Source: Vermamoeba vermiformis (Eukaryota; Tubulinea; Echinamoebida). Taken from it: 64,000 nucleotides of DNA. The first letter of the stretch is position 1. Each line of letters starts with the position of its first letter. The notes under the pieces are model-generated. The model was not told where the DNA came from. It worked only from the letters and a program-made list of their open reading frames with translations, and ran no database searches. The position numbers and the translations under genes were made by a program. Positions 1 through 9,744 of this stretch are shown one piece after another. The DNA lies in NCBI GenBank assembly GCA_045837725.1, contig JBEWZL010000003.1:1-64000 (forward strand). The letters are read 5' to 3'.

Positions 1-55
1 ATATATGTACGTAGCTATGCCAAACCATATATTCTTATAAACCGTTCATTATTAG

Positions 56-1470
56 GCTCAAATAACGGCTGATCAGTGTCTAGCTGCATATCGCCAAAAC
101 CCGAAATGGAAAGGCGGTGAACCGCACCTTGAGTGGATTAAAACACTAAAGATCAAAGGGACATTCACGGAACAGCAATACAAGAACGCCGCCGGGCACG
201 TAAGTTTAAATTCTTGGAATCTAGATCGACTACTCATTATTCTATTGCTTCAGGTAGCAGCCACATGGAGGCGTTACCGTAATAGCAACAAGACAGTCAT
301 CATTCAAGCCGCTTACAGCGATATATGGGGTACTGATGAGTTTCCTGTTGCAATAACGGATCGAAATCTGGAGCCGTTTTTCAACTCCGAGTCTGGTGCT
401 GCTCAGCTCCAACGATGGATCCTAAAGAAGCTAATGAAGATTAGCGACAGTAATTTGAGCATAACGACACCGCCGGCTCTTTACGTAGCGTGGATCAGGC
501 AAAAATTCATCAAACTTCGCAGTGAGTCCAAAACGGTTATTAGCAATACTTTATTAATATATGATAGGGAGATTCAAGGACCAAAAGGAGATGTACGCTG
601 AATTGCGACCGAAGATGAAGGAGCTAGAAGGGCAACGCGCCGAACAAGAGCTGCTGCGGGATTTCAAGGGATCTTTGGAAAAAGAAGAAGAGGAGAGAGT
701 ACCGAACAACAACAATGGTAAGAAGAGTCCCAAGGCTGGCAAAAGAAAACGAGACTTGGTCAACAAGAAGATCCGAGATGAACTTGACGAAGAGGAAGAT
801 CTTACGCCCAAGAAGTCGACATCGCGAAAGAAGGCAAAGTCTACAAAGGCGAAAGAAGGCCAGTCTCCTGAAAAGCCACTGAAGACAAGCAAGAAAACAA
901 AGAAATCGACAAAGACGACAGAAGACGCGCCTCTCCTTGTTCAACTACTCGGATCCGACAAGTCAGATACTTCAACAACTGAGAAGCCCACCGACGAAGC
1001 AGCGCCTGTTAAGAAAACCATCAACAAGCCCAAAGCTGTGCCGCCTCAACAAGCGAAGCCCGTGGCAACGAAAAATCAGGACGACGACCACGACTTGGAC
1101 TTTACTTTTGCGTTCTCGATGCCTTCATCGCCAAAGGTCAACAAAAGAACCAAGAAACAAGCGGAAGAGAAGGAGAAGAGGGGTGTAGAAGAGAACGTGG
1201 AGCCTCAGGCGACGGCTCGAGCGACAAGATCCCAGAGTGCGCCCGTTACGAGCAACGATAAATCCAAAAAGAGTAAGTATTAATAATAGTGTACTTATTT
1301 TATTATTATTCTAACACTATTTTATCGAGGAACTGCTCGCGATGCCAGCTTGAGCGAATCTACTTCAAACGCGCAAAAGAAAAAACAGAAATCGGTAAGT
1401 CCCTTCATAAACCGTTATTTTATTTCATTTTATTAATTCTATTACTTTTACACTATAGACCTCTCCGTAG
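56..1470 (+). CDS. Unrecognised Lys-rich, probably nuclear protein, 3' part
   Basis: Exons 56-199, 254-521, 568-1272, 1330-1394 and a tiny last exon 1459-1470 that adds Thr-Ser-Pro and a stop. All introns are GT-AG and the phases agree. The 5' end lies before the window; an acceptor at 54-55 opens the first visible exon. The first ~137 residues look globular (Trp, Tyr and Leu rich, with a WRRYR stretch). The remainder is low-complexity and highly charged, with many Lys runs (KKSTSRKKAKSTKAKEG) and scattered Ser/Thr/Pro, as in chromatin or nucleolar proteins. I do not recognise a family. A nuclear place is inferred only from composition. The five-exon structure and phase closure make it a real gene; its function is open. 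Confidence 0.65.
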
Positions 1471-1984
1471 TTGCCATCGTGGATGCGAGTTCAGGACTTT
1501 GCGATTTTCTTCGTCGCGCAAAGTCCTGAACTCGTGGAGGCTCATTGAAACGAGAAGAATGGTAGAGAGAAGAGAACGTGTAAAAACACTTGTACAAAAA
1601 ACAGTAAAACTACTCTTACCGAAAACGGCGTTTTTTCTCTTTCGCGTTTTGTTCCGTTCAAAATCGGGGTCCGAGTGAAATTGTTTTAGGTCAAAAACGG
1701 TGTTTTTACCCCCTTTTACCTTTACTCTAGTGCAGTCAGTCCTCTTCTTCATCGTTTTCTTCCTCATCTTCTTCGTCTCTTGCTCTCTGTCCTCTTCTGG
1801 CATCAATGGCAGCAGCTTGTGCATGATTCTGGTGCATAATAAAAATTAATAGAACGAACTTGCTACCACTACGCACACGCCTCGGGGGGTGAAAGCGCCA
1901 CGCGCCAGGGCTTTAATTGAGCAGGTACAACGCCGCTGAGGTCGCTAGTGCCAGAGACGAACATCTGGACCACCGTTAGCACTT
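1471..1984. other. Gap between the Lys-rich gene and the retroelement
   Basis: No gene is supported. It holds a perfect 18-base inverted repeat (1486-1534), two short look-alike tracts (an A-run, CGGCG or CGGTG, then a T-run, near 1620-1635 and 1693-1708) and a pyrimidine-rich stretch at about 1738-1800. Part of it may be the 3' untranslated end of the retroelement, but I could not define a terminal repeat. Confidence 0.5.
1486..1534. repeat. Perfect 18-base inverted repeat (hairpin)
   Basis: Arms 1486-1503 and 1517-1534 are exact reverse complements of each other (cgagttcaggactttgcg), with a 13-base spacer. It begins 16 bases after the stop codon of the Lys-rich gene and about 450 bases before the recombinase stop of the retroelement. 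It could be a transcript 3'-end hairpin or a structure at the element's end. Confidence 0.85.
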
Positions 1985-2986
1985 CTAACGCGGAAAAAAC
2001 TGCACAAACTCGCGTGTGCCAACAACATACCGCTCCAGAAACTCGGAGTCGCAGAGCTTAGAGGCCACCGCTAGTGGCACCTCTGACTTCTGCTGCACAG
2101 AGAACGTGACATAACGCTGGTAAGCATCGGAGACCCAGTCTCCTTGCAGCTTCACCATCGTTTCGTCACAACCTGCAATGAAAGCGCAAGTAGCGCCTCC
2201 TTTGCGCAGAGAGTGGCCCGAGTACTTTGACGGGTCGAGGCCCACGAGAGCGCAGAAGTGCTTGATCAACTTGCTGAAGCGTGAGCGAAGCAGGGGCACC
2301 GTACGGCCTTTGGAGTCCACGTAGACGAAGATAGATGGAGAAGCGCCAGGCGGGGCGAGCTCCCACATGTCATGTAGTGCAGCTAACGGGCACATGGCGT
2401 GGCCCTTCACTGAACGAACCGGGATGAGTAGCGACCTTTCGAACTGTACTGTTTTCGTGCGCGACAGCGTGATGTGGTAGCCTTCTGGTGACACGTTGGT
2501 GATGCTCGTAACGGCCACGTGCTGCCCAGGAACGAAGGCCTTTGCCGAGGTCAACAGCAAGTTGCTGCCGCGGAGGAAAGTCCAGAAACCGATGCAGAGG
2601 GCTGCCCAGAACGTGCGATGCAACGAGGAGGCCCAATTCAGGCGGCCACGGATCGCCATCAGTTCAACTGGAGTTAGTGGGGCCTTCGACATAGGCCTGT
2701 ATTGTTGATAACGACGTACACCTGCCATAGTTGACGACACCAAATGTCTGTCCACTTGCGTAGTCACGGGGTCTGGGTGCCGTGCTGCCAAGTGAAACTG
2801 GCGTATATGAACCAAGTACGTGGTGATAGAACCAGCCTTGACGCCCGACGAGGCCAACCAGGCGGCGTACTCGCACAGGACGTCGGAGTTCGTGGGGCAG
2901 AACGAGAGCTTGTAGTAGATGCAGAAGCGAGCGAAGGCTCTGACTGCGTTGTCTCTGCCTGCAGAGGTCGACTCTGCCAGGCTCAT
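1985..2986 (-). CDS. Tyrosine recombinase of the DIRS-like element
   Basis: A 333-residue open frame whose C-terminal half carries tyrosine-recombinase motifs: HSLRKGGAT with the His and Arg of the catalytic set, then GDWVSDAYQRY with the likely nucleophilic Tyr. It begins inside the last codons of the reverse transcriptase frame with a 4-base overlap. The enzyme would insert a circular DNA copy of the element. Part of a mobile element, described as a fossil. Confidence 0.88.
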   Translation of the reverse strand: MSLAESTSAGRDNAVRAFARFCIYYKLSFCPTNSDVLCEYAAWLASSGVKAGSITTYLVHIRQFHLAARHPDPVTTQVDRHLVSSTMAGVRRYQQYRPMSKAPLTPVELMAIRGRLNWASSLHRTFWAALCIGFWTFLRGSNLLLTSAKAFVPGQHVAVTSITNVSPEGYHITLSRTKTVQFERSLLIPVRSVKGHAMCPLAALHDMWELAPPGASPSIFVYVDSKGRTVPLLRSRFSKLIKHFCALVGLDPSKYSGHSLRKGGATCAFIAGCDETMVKLQGDWVSDAYQRYVTFSVQQKSEVPLAVASKLCDSEFLERYVVGTREFVQFFPR

Positions 2987-4683
2987 AGCGCGAAACTCTG
3001 CGGCTCTAATGATGCAACGTTGATGACAGGTGCATGGACCATCATAAGGTTATTATCTAGTTCAAGCATTTCGGCAATGTGCCCGCGTGAGCCTGCATCC
3101 GCTAACCTGTTGGTGACACCGCTGATGTGTCTGGCGGTGATATGAAAGTTGTGGAGAGCTGACAACCAAAAGAGGTCGCGTAGCATCGCCATAATACGGC
3201 GAGAGGGCAACGAGCCCTTGTTGATTGCAGAGACTGTAGCCATGTTGTCTGATTCGACCAAGAGGTGCTTGTTTGCCCACTCGGAGCCCCATCGCTTAGC
3301 AGCCAGGTAGACCGATAGGCACTCTGTCTCGTTGATGTGCCAACCCGCGGTGAGCTGGCAGTGGGGCTGCACGAAGAACTGTTGATCAAAGACTGCACAG
3401 CAGCCCCAGTTGGAGGCATCGGTGACGAAGTGTTGCTCCCCAATAGGCGTAGGGTCGATCATGATAGCCTTGCCATTCCACTGCGACGAGAAACGCAGCC
3501 ACCAATCAATATCGGCTCTGAATTCATCAGTCAAGGTGACCACATCATCATGGTCCTCGTATTCGTTAATTAAATCAATCATACGCCGGAGGAAGGTCCT
3601 GCCACCCTTCACCACCTTCGCTGCGAAGTTGAGCTTGCCGATGAGGCGCTCAACCTCGCGCTTTGTCGCCGTAGTGCGGTCCATGAAGACTTGGAGCAGC
3701 TCGAGGATCTTATGGAGCTTTCCTTCTGGCAACGACAGCTGACGCTCTGCGATGTTGATACGAATGCCCAGAAAAACCAAGTCACGGCACGGTGGCACCA
3801 CCTTATTCTCAGCAATGGGCCAGCCCATGTCTGTCAAGCACGCTCTGAACTGCTCGTGGTCGAGAACCGCGTTGTCCATCGCTTCCTCGAGAGTGACTCC
3901 ACTCGAGAGGACCAGGAAGTCATCGATGTAGGGCTCAGAATGCTCTACGTCGTAGCTGTTCACGGCCGTGCGCGCAATGTAGTTCGAAATGCGCCAGAAC
4001 ACCCACGGGGCTAAAGCCAGGCCAAAGCACATACGGAGGTCCACGTAATAGTGGCCATCCCACCAGAAACCAAACAGGTGCCAGTGGTCTGGGTTAATCG
4101 GGACGTGCCTGAAAGCAGCCTTAATATCGAACTTACTCGCCACGACGTATTTGGGGCCACATTTGAAGATAAACTTGACGGCGTCGTCAACAGAAGAGAA
4201 GTGGAACTTGGTGGGGTGTTTCGTGAACTCGTTGAGGTTGCCCACCTTGGGACGACTGAGGTCAGTGATACGGCGCCACTTGCCATCGCCTTTCTCCACC
4301 GCACCCAACGCGTTGACCTTGTATGGGTGGCAGGGGACTCGCGCAATGTAGCCATTCTCTAGCTCGCTGCAAATGTCTTCGTCGATTGCATTCCAGCAAT
4401 TTTGCACGCTACTGTAGTTGGCCAAATGAGTAGACGGTACTGTGACACCTGGGCCAACCACTGAAAGACCCCCGCCCGGTGCGAAGAGCTCTCTCATAAA
4501 GGCGCCATCCTCGTCCTTGTAAGAGAGCCCTGACCAGACAGGGTACTTCAGGGTCACAGCACTGGGTCGGGGGGTTACTTTGCCACTAAGTGAGCCCCCC
4601 CACTGGCGTTTGGGGACGGCCCAAAGACGATCAGCGGCTCGCCGGGGTGGCCTTGCGCCATATGGTGATCGGGGCTGTTGCAC
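2983..4683 (-). CDS. Reverse transcriptase / RNase H of the DIRS-like element
   Basis: A 566-residue frame. The reverse transcriptase core is seen as RRITDLSRPKVGNLNEF, FDIKAAFRHVPIN and the catalytic YIDDFLVLS. An RNase H part follows, with VTDASNWG, NETECLSVYLAAKRWGSEW and ESDNMATVSAIN supplying its acidic residues. No aspartic protease or DDE integrase is present, as expected for this order. The frame overlaps the gag-like frame by about 109 bases. Part of a mobile element, described as a fossil. Confidence 0.92.
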   Translation of the reverse strand: MQQPRSPYGARPPRRAADRLWAVPKRQWGGSLSGKVTPRPSAVTLKYPVWSGLSYKDEDGAFMRELFAPGGGLSVVGPGVTVPSTHLANYSSVQNCWNAIDEDICSELENGYIARVPCHPYKVNALGAVEKGDGKWRRITDLSRPKVGNLNEFTKHPTKFHFSSVDDAVKFIFKCGPKYVVASKFDIKAAFRHVPINPDHWHLFGFWWDGHYYVDLRMCFGLALAPWVFWRISNYIARTAVNSYDVEHSEPYIDDFLVLSSGVTLEEAMDNAVLDHEQFRACLTDMGWPIAENKVVPPCRDLVFLGIRINIAERQLSLPEGKLHKILELLQVFMDRTTATKREVERLIGKLNFAAKVVKGGRTFLRRMIDLINEYEDHDDVVTLTDEFRADIDWWLRFSSQWNGKAIMIDPTPIGEQHFVTDASNWGCCAVFDQQFFVQPHCQLTAGWHINETECLSVYLAAKRWGSEWANKHLLVESDNMATVSAINKGSLPSRRIMAMLRDLFWLSALHNFHITARHISGVTNRLADAGSRGHIAEMLELDNNLMMVHAPVINVASLEPQSFAL

Positions 4684-6128
4684 TTCGCACAGACATGCTT
4701 GTACTTGCAGCCATCATGACGACGAGTGTGTGGGCAGTTACCGTCTGCGTTCCACTTGTTGCACGGGTTCTCCGACTTGGTGCGTGCCTTTCTCACGGTG
4801 GCTCCGGTCTCTGTCTTATAACTGTAAGAATCGGGGAGCCGTGGATGCAGCTTAAAGCGCTCCAGCGGACACCCAGTCGTTCTCCAATTGTACAAACCCA
4901 TTTCAACGCCAGCTCTGAACTCTTCGTCAAAGTCCATGATGCTAAGCCAGGTGTGGGCCTCAGACAAGCCATTGATGTACGACAGGTACTCGATGTAGTC
5001 AGCGATGTTGAAAGCCGGGTTCTCTGACTGCAGAAGTTTCATAATCTTGAAGGCAGCCCCGGTGTACTCCAGGTGGCTAGCTGGGATCTTGCCTTTGGAG
5101 GAGCCTTCCGTAAAGTAACGTGGGAGGTAGACAGTCCTGGGGTTTGTGGGGTCTGCGAGGGGCACAGCCACAGCCAGAGGAACAGCCTTTGGAGGAGCGT
5201 AGGTAAGGTGCGCTAGTGGGGCCGTGCAATAGCGTTGGGGCTGTGGTGACTGCGCAGAGGGCGTCACCGGTCCTGGCGAGGGGGCTTGCAAGCCAGCTGA
5301 CTGGGTGCCCACCGAAGGGGCGCCAACAGTATGTGGGGCCAAGGCCGAAACTGGAGGAGTTGTAAACTGGGGAGGCGACGTTGCAGGTATGACAGTTTGG
5401 GCCGCAGGTGTGCCCTCTGTCTGTGCCAAGCTCTGAGGAGGAGTTGAAGACTGTGCAGAGTTGGCCTCCTTGACCTTGTGCATCAACGAGTCTGCTGCTG
5501 ATGAGAGATCCTCGTTGGCAGCGAGGTCCTTCGGGGTGGGCTGAGACGTCGAGCCAGGGTCACCTTGCATGCCCGTGGGGCGCGGCTTAACCTTGTAGGG
5601 CGTAGTCGCGAGGAGCCCCAAAGCGTTGGTGAAGGACTCGTAGAACTGAGGGTCGTTCTGTCGAAGAGACTGGAGGCGCGACGGATCAAGCGTGACGTTA
5701 TCCAGTTTCTGATTGAGTTTTCGAACAGCACGTACCGGTTGGACTCCTGCGTCCATAAGGGGGGCCACAATCGTCTTCAGTTCAGTGAGAAAGCCACGCT
5801 CCCGGAAAGAGTTCGCCAGGGAAGATTCCCAATCTTGGATCTCCAAGAAAATAGCAACTTTCTCGGGATCAGAGGGCGCCGTTGAGCCTTGCAGAATCGA
5901 ATCATCGATGACCACTGAGGCTAAAGCTAGGATCAGAAGTTTTCGGATCTCGGCAGGGTGCTTATTAGCGGTGATTTCCCGCCACTTCGCGATCAGCGAA
6001 AAACTCGCCAGGTTCGCAGAGGAGGCGTGATTAGCATCGCCAATAATCGTTTCAAGCGACTCGAAGTCAGAAGCCGCTTTCTTTGCTTGTTTCTTCTCTT
6101 TTCTCGACGTCATGAATAGATTTGACAA
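4575..6128 (-). CDS. Gag-like zinc-finger protein of the DIRS-like element
   Basis: A 517-residue frame. The N-terminal third is helical and charged, and the middle (about 200-330) is rich in Pro, Ala, Gln, Ser and Thr. Near the C-terminus lie Cys/His clusters (CNKWNADGNCPH, then CKYKHVCAKCNSPDHHMAQGH split across the motif) typical of nucleic-acid-binding knuckles. It is the presumed structural and RNA-binding protein. The ATG at 6128 is preceded by AT-rich sequence. Part of a mobile element, described as a fossil. Confidence 0.8.
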   Translation of the reverse strand: MSNLFMTSRKEKKQAKKAASDFESLETIIGDANHASSANLASFSLIAKWREITANKHPAEIRKLLILALASVVIDDSILQGSTAPSDPEKVAIFLEIQDWESSLANSFRERGFLTELKTIVAPLMDAGVQPVRAVRKLNQKLDNVTLDPSRLQSLRQNDPQFYESFTNALGLLATTPYKVKPRPTGMQGDPGSTSQPTPKDLAANEDLSSAADSLMHKVKEANSAQSSTPPQSLAQTEGTPAAQTVIPATSPPQFTTPPVSALAPHTVGAPSVGTQSAGLQAPSPGPVTPSAQSPQPQRYCTAPLAHLTYAPPKAVPLAVAVPLADPTNPRTVYLPRYFTEGSSKGKIPASHLEYTGAAFKIMKLLQSENPAFNIADYIEYLSYINGLSEAHTWLSIMDFDEEFRAGVEMGLYNWRTTGCPLERFKLHPRLPDSYSYKTETGATVRKARTKSENPCNKWNADGNCPHTRRHDGCKYKHVCAKCNSPDHHMAQGHPGEPLIVFGPSPNASGGAHLVAK

Positions 6129-6976
6129 TTCGAAAATCCAATGACAAAATTAAACAGAACACAAATAAGACTAAGGCAGAAAAAATAAATACGTATTAAC
6201 AAGCTGTTGTGTTAGCTCGTTGTTTAGCGTTCTGACACTTTAACCATTTTTGGCAATTGCCCAAATCTCACGCCTCAATCGCGTGACCATCAACCAGGGC
6301 TTACTTTTGGCCAAAGCGCTCGGCTGTAGCTGCGCTCGCCAGTTCCGGTGGCTAATTGCATGGCAATGTGGCGCCATAAATTTTCAATCTGGTTCTGCTC
6401 AACCTCACAATCTGCAAAGTGTTTCTCAGGGCTATTGACACTGCCTGGTTCACATCAAACCACATGGCTACTATAATTACCAATGGTTCATCCAGGTAAT
6501 GTCCAAGAGCACCAGCAGATCAATCAGAGCAAATCCTTTGGAGATGCCACATGACATACAGTGCAATCATTAAAGAAGCAGAAGAAGAGTAGGACTGTTT
6601 TGTCCAATGTACAGAATATTGTTAGCTCCAATAACTTTATTACATTTTTAGCAAATTTAAATTTGGATTGACAAAAGCAGGTATGAAAATTGCTCTGTTG
6701 GACAATGCTTCACCCCAGCTCTAACCCCCAAAAAAGCTGCTCCTTCTAGTTGGACTGAAAGGAGAGAAAATGAGATCAGGGCTAATCCACTTGGAGTTGG
6801 TTGGTTTAGGTGGAATGGAAGAATTCTGCAGGTGTTGTTCAATGGCCATTTCAATTCAATGTTTATAGCTAACAGAAATTAGGGCTCAATTATGTTCAGC
6901 AGGTCAGAGGAAGTGGTTGGCACTTTGCTTCAGCAGGTGACACATACAAGTTAGGTCAGTTCAAACAATCACATAT
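6129..6976. other. Gap between the retroelement and the GH31 gene; CpG desert starts here
   Basis: 6129-6374 is AT-rich and then CpG-containing and may be the element's 5' leader. From about 6375 to 7018 I count no CpG at all. No open frame here looks coding; the minus frame at 6657-6854 has no recognisable protein. The right end must hold the 3' untranslated region of the GH31 gene. Confidence 0.5.
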
Positions 6977-9665
6977 TTATTGCAAGTTAATCAACACAAC
7001 AAAATTTGAAGCCAAAGTCGTTTGTGATTCTATCACAAGAAAACTGGACACCCACTTAAAAGACACTGCCTCTCCATTGACAGTAACAGACACTATTTGC
7101 ATGCCAGCAAGCCCAGCAACTTTAACCTCAGAAAGAGTTAAATTTGCTTCATTGTAACCAGAGTTTAGCACATTTGATGCTATCTTCACTGACTGACCAT
7201 TGCTAACAGCTTCAAATGTCATGTAACTGTAGTTGCTACCAATAAATCTAACAATGCTTTCACCATCATCTAAATATAGCTCTCCCACTGCAGATCGATT
7301 GTCATCCAAAGATACTGTCAAACTAAAGGGATTCATTCTGGAAGCTACTGTAGTCAAACCAGGCTGCTGAGTAGGTAAAATATATCCTCCACGCAAGTGC
7401 ATATTGAGGTACTCCAGTGGGGCTTCCAATGTTTGAGTGCCAGGAGATAGCTCAGAGCCATCATAGTAGTTGTACCATCGAGCATGAGGAAAGTAACCAA
7501 CAACTGAAGTGGCATTCTCTTCATACACAGGAGTAATTAACAAACCACTGCCTATCAACATTTGGTGGTCAATTGTCCACGTAGTTGAATCGCTTGGGAA
7601 CTCAAACATTAAAGGACGAGCAACAGGATAGCCCTAGCTTAAGGTTGAGCAAATGATCGAGGTATTGCAAGTTCGACTTACCTTTTGACTTGCAGAGTAA
7701 AACAGTGTGTAGTAATAAGGCAATAACGAGTAGCGAATCATCATTGAGTTAATCATAATCTTTTCATATTCTGGACCGAATGCAAAGGGCTCTTGACCGT
7801 GAGGTGACGCGTTGTGGTTGCGACAGAACGGAAAGAATGCACCGAACTGCATCCAGCGCGTGCACAATTGGCTCGTTGCGTTACCCAAAAATCCGCAGAT
7901 ATCGGGACCAACCATTGGAATGCCAAAGAACGAGAACGACAAAACTCCAGGAATACTCGCGCTCAAGTCGTGCCACGTGCTAAAGTTATCTCCAAGCCAA
8001 TGAGCAGCGTAGCGGCCTGAGCCAGGGAATGTAGAACGAGAGAGCACAAAACTGCGCTGTCCACGAACAGCTTCCATTGCCAACTGTGATGCACGAGCTT
8101 GGAAATAGCCGAACATATTGTGCAGGTAGTAAAGACGACCGTAATTCATCACCGCGCTCATATTGAATGTGCCTTCGTTGACGTTAGCGACAGTTGAAGG
8201 TATCCATGGTGGATTGTGCAGGCTGTATTGTTGCGCAGAGCCCACCTCGAGCTTGGAGTTTTGTGGGGGAGTGCCGCATTGACCGGTGCACGTGATGGTT
8301 GGTTCGTTCATGTCGATCCAGAGACCGTCAATGGGGACCTTCTCGTGCATTACTTTGACATTGTTCGCCCACCAGTACGTTGTATTAAGATTAGTGAAGT
8401 CCGGGAAGTAGCTGACGTAATCGGCCCACAGAGTCGCGGGCAGGTAAGCAGTGCGTTCAGGATTCCAAATGAAAACGTTGTTCTGCATACCAGTAGTGTA
8501 CGGGAAGTAGTTGTTGTCGATTTTAATGTTGTGATCGACAATTACTACGTAGCGGGCGCCATCGTTGTGTAGCTCGTCAACAAACGCGCGGATCTGTTTT
8601 TCAGGGAAGCGTTCCGGATCGAAAACCCAACTTTGAGCACCGTACATGTAGTCCAAGTCATTCCACCTGCAATTGAATATTAGTGAGGTTCATATGAATA
8701 AAAACTACATACATAGTCTCAACTGGGAATCCCGTTTCTTTCAATCGAGTGTAAATTTCACGTGTTCTGTTAACTGTCTGCCAATCACCATCACTCCAGC
8801 TAATGCGCGATTGATGATAACCGAGGGACCAATACGGAGGAAGAAATGGTTTGCTAATCAGGTCCGTGTACTGCTCAACGACATTTAACGGTGTTGAGCC
8901 CATGAAGAAGTAGAAATCGAACAAACCGCCCATAGTCTGGTACTTAATAGAGCCCGGGTTGATCGTCACATCCATTCCATTCGCGTTCAACAAGAAGACG
9001 CCGTGCATTCGACCTTCTCGCATTTCGTAGTAGACAGCGTGAGAGCCGTACAAGCCATAGTATTCTTGAGTGCCTGCGTCTCTGTTCCACATCGTGTATG
9101 TTTTTGAGATCGGCAAACGAAGCGGATAAACGCGTTCACCAAGACCGTAAATGTACGGATCTTCAGGCAAAACAGAATGTAGTTCCAAATACTGATCTTC
9201 AAATATGAGACCGTTGAATGAATTTTGAGTCAACGAGGGCGTTGTATTGAACAGAACGGCCCCATCGCTTATGCGTTGTACCGCGAATCCAAAAGGGTAC
9301 GTTGTGTAAGAGAACCTGTAATTCGGATTTTGAACGGGCTTATTTTGACCCACAATGACGTCTGGTACTTCCCATCTAATTATAAGTGATATTAGAATAT
9401 ACGATATTTTTTTTTGAATTTTTTACCGATCAGATCGTCCAATCTTAACGCGAAGTCTCTCATCCGTTTGGTATTCCACTAATAAATCCAAAGTGTCCAA
9501 ATCTTCTCCATAAGGGCCCTTACTTCCGTCTATACGCTGCAAGGTACCCGTTAGACCGTTGTCGATCCCTTGTATGCTAGTGAGTTGGTAACCAGGAACG
9601 AAGTCTTGGGCCCAACAAGCACCTAGCAAAAATATCAGAAAGAGGAGCGAAGTTGCGTGCTTCAT
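6977..9665 (-). CDS. GH31 alpha-glucosidase, secreted or lysosomal
   Basis: Exons 9427-9665, 8713-9375, 7682-8666 and 6977-7633 give 847 residues with closed phases. The N-terminus is a signal peptide (MKHATSLLFLIFLLGACWAQ). The family signature WIDMNEP near residue 419 carries the catalytic nucleophile Asp. GLGERVYPLRLP and the segment around GDNFSTWHDL also match the family. Several N-X-S/T sites fit a glycoprotein that hydrolyses alpha-1,4 glucosidic bonds in an acidic compartment or outside the cell. Length agrees with eukaryotic acid alpha-glucosidases. The stop-to-start gap to the ABCG gene upstream is only 79 bases, same strand. The last exon is strikingly poor in CpG compared with exons 1-3, while its protein stays typical of the family. 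Confidence 0.93.
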
Positions 9666-9744
9666 AACGACAATACAAGACAAAAGGGTTTTTATGTACA
9701 TCAAAAAAATTGTTGGATGCGGAGATACACTTACGCATTTCCGT

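Larger units (their letters stand above)
1985..6128 (-). mobile_element. DIRS-like (tyrosine-recombinase) retrotransposon, coding core
   Basis: Three overlapping open frames on the minus strand in the order gag-like zinc-finger protein, reverse transcriptase/RNase H, tyrosine recombinase. This set defines DIRS-order elements, which integrate with a recombinase in place of a DDE integrase. I see no Dam-like methyltransferase part, which leans to the Ngaro-like side of the order. The coding parts look whole, with no obvious breaks, so the copy is probably young. The DNA is richer in G+C and CpG than its surroundings. True ends are not resolved: CpG-rich sequence continues to about 6374, and no split or inverted terminal repeat was clear by eye. 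Confidence 0.9.

Noticed and set aside
1453-1824. Minus-strand 123-codon frame between the Lys-rich gene and the retroelement
   Set aside because: Low-complexity Lys/Arg/Glu product running through the hairpin and pyrimidine tract; no gene signals.
1874-1912. Possible direct repeat with 6269-6300 (cacgcctc ... ccagggctt at both ends of the retroelement)
   Set aside because: Only two short blocks match and their spacing differs, so it is too weak to call a terminal repeat.
6657-6854. Minus-strand 65-codon frame in the CpG desert
   Set aside because: No similarity or gene structure; a chance opening in sequence with few stop-forming changes.
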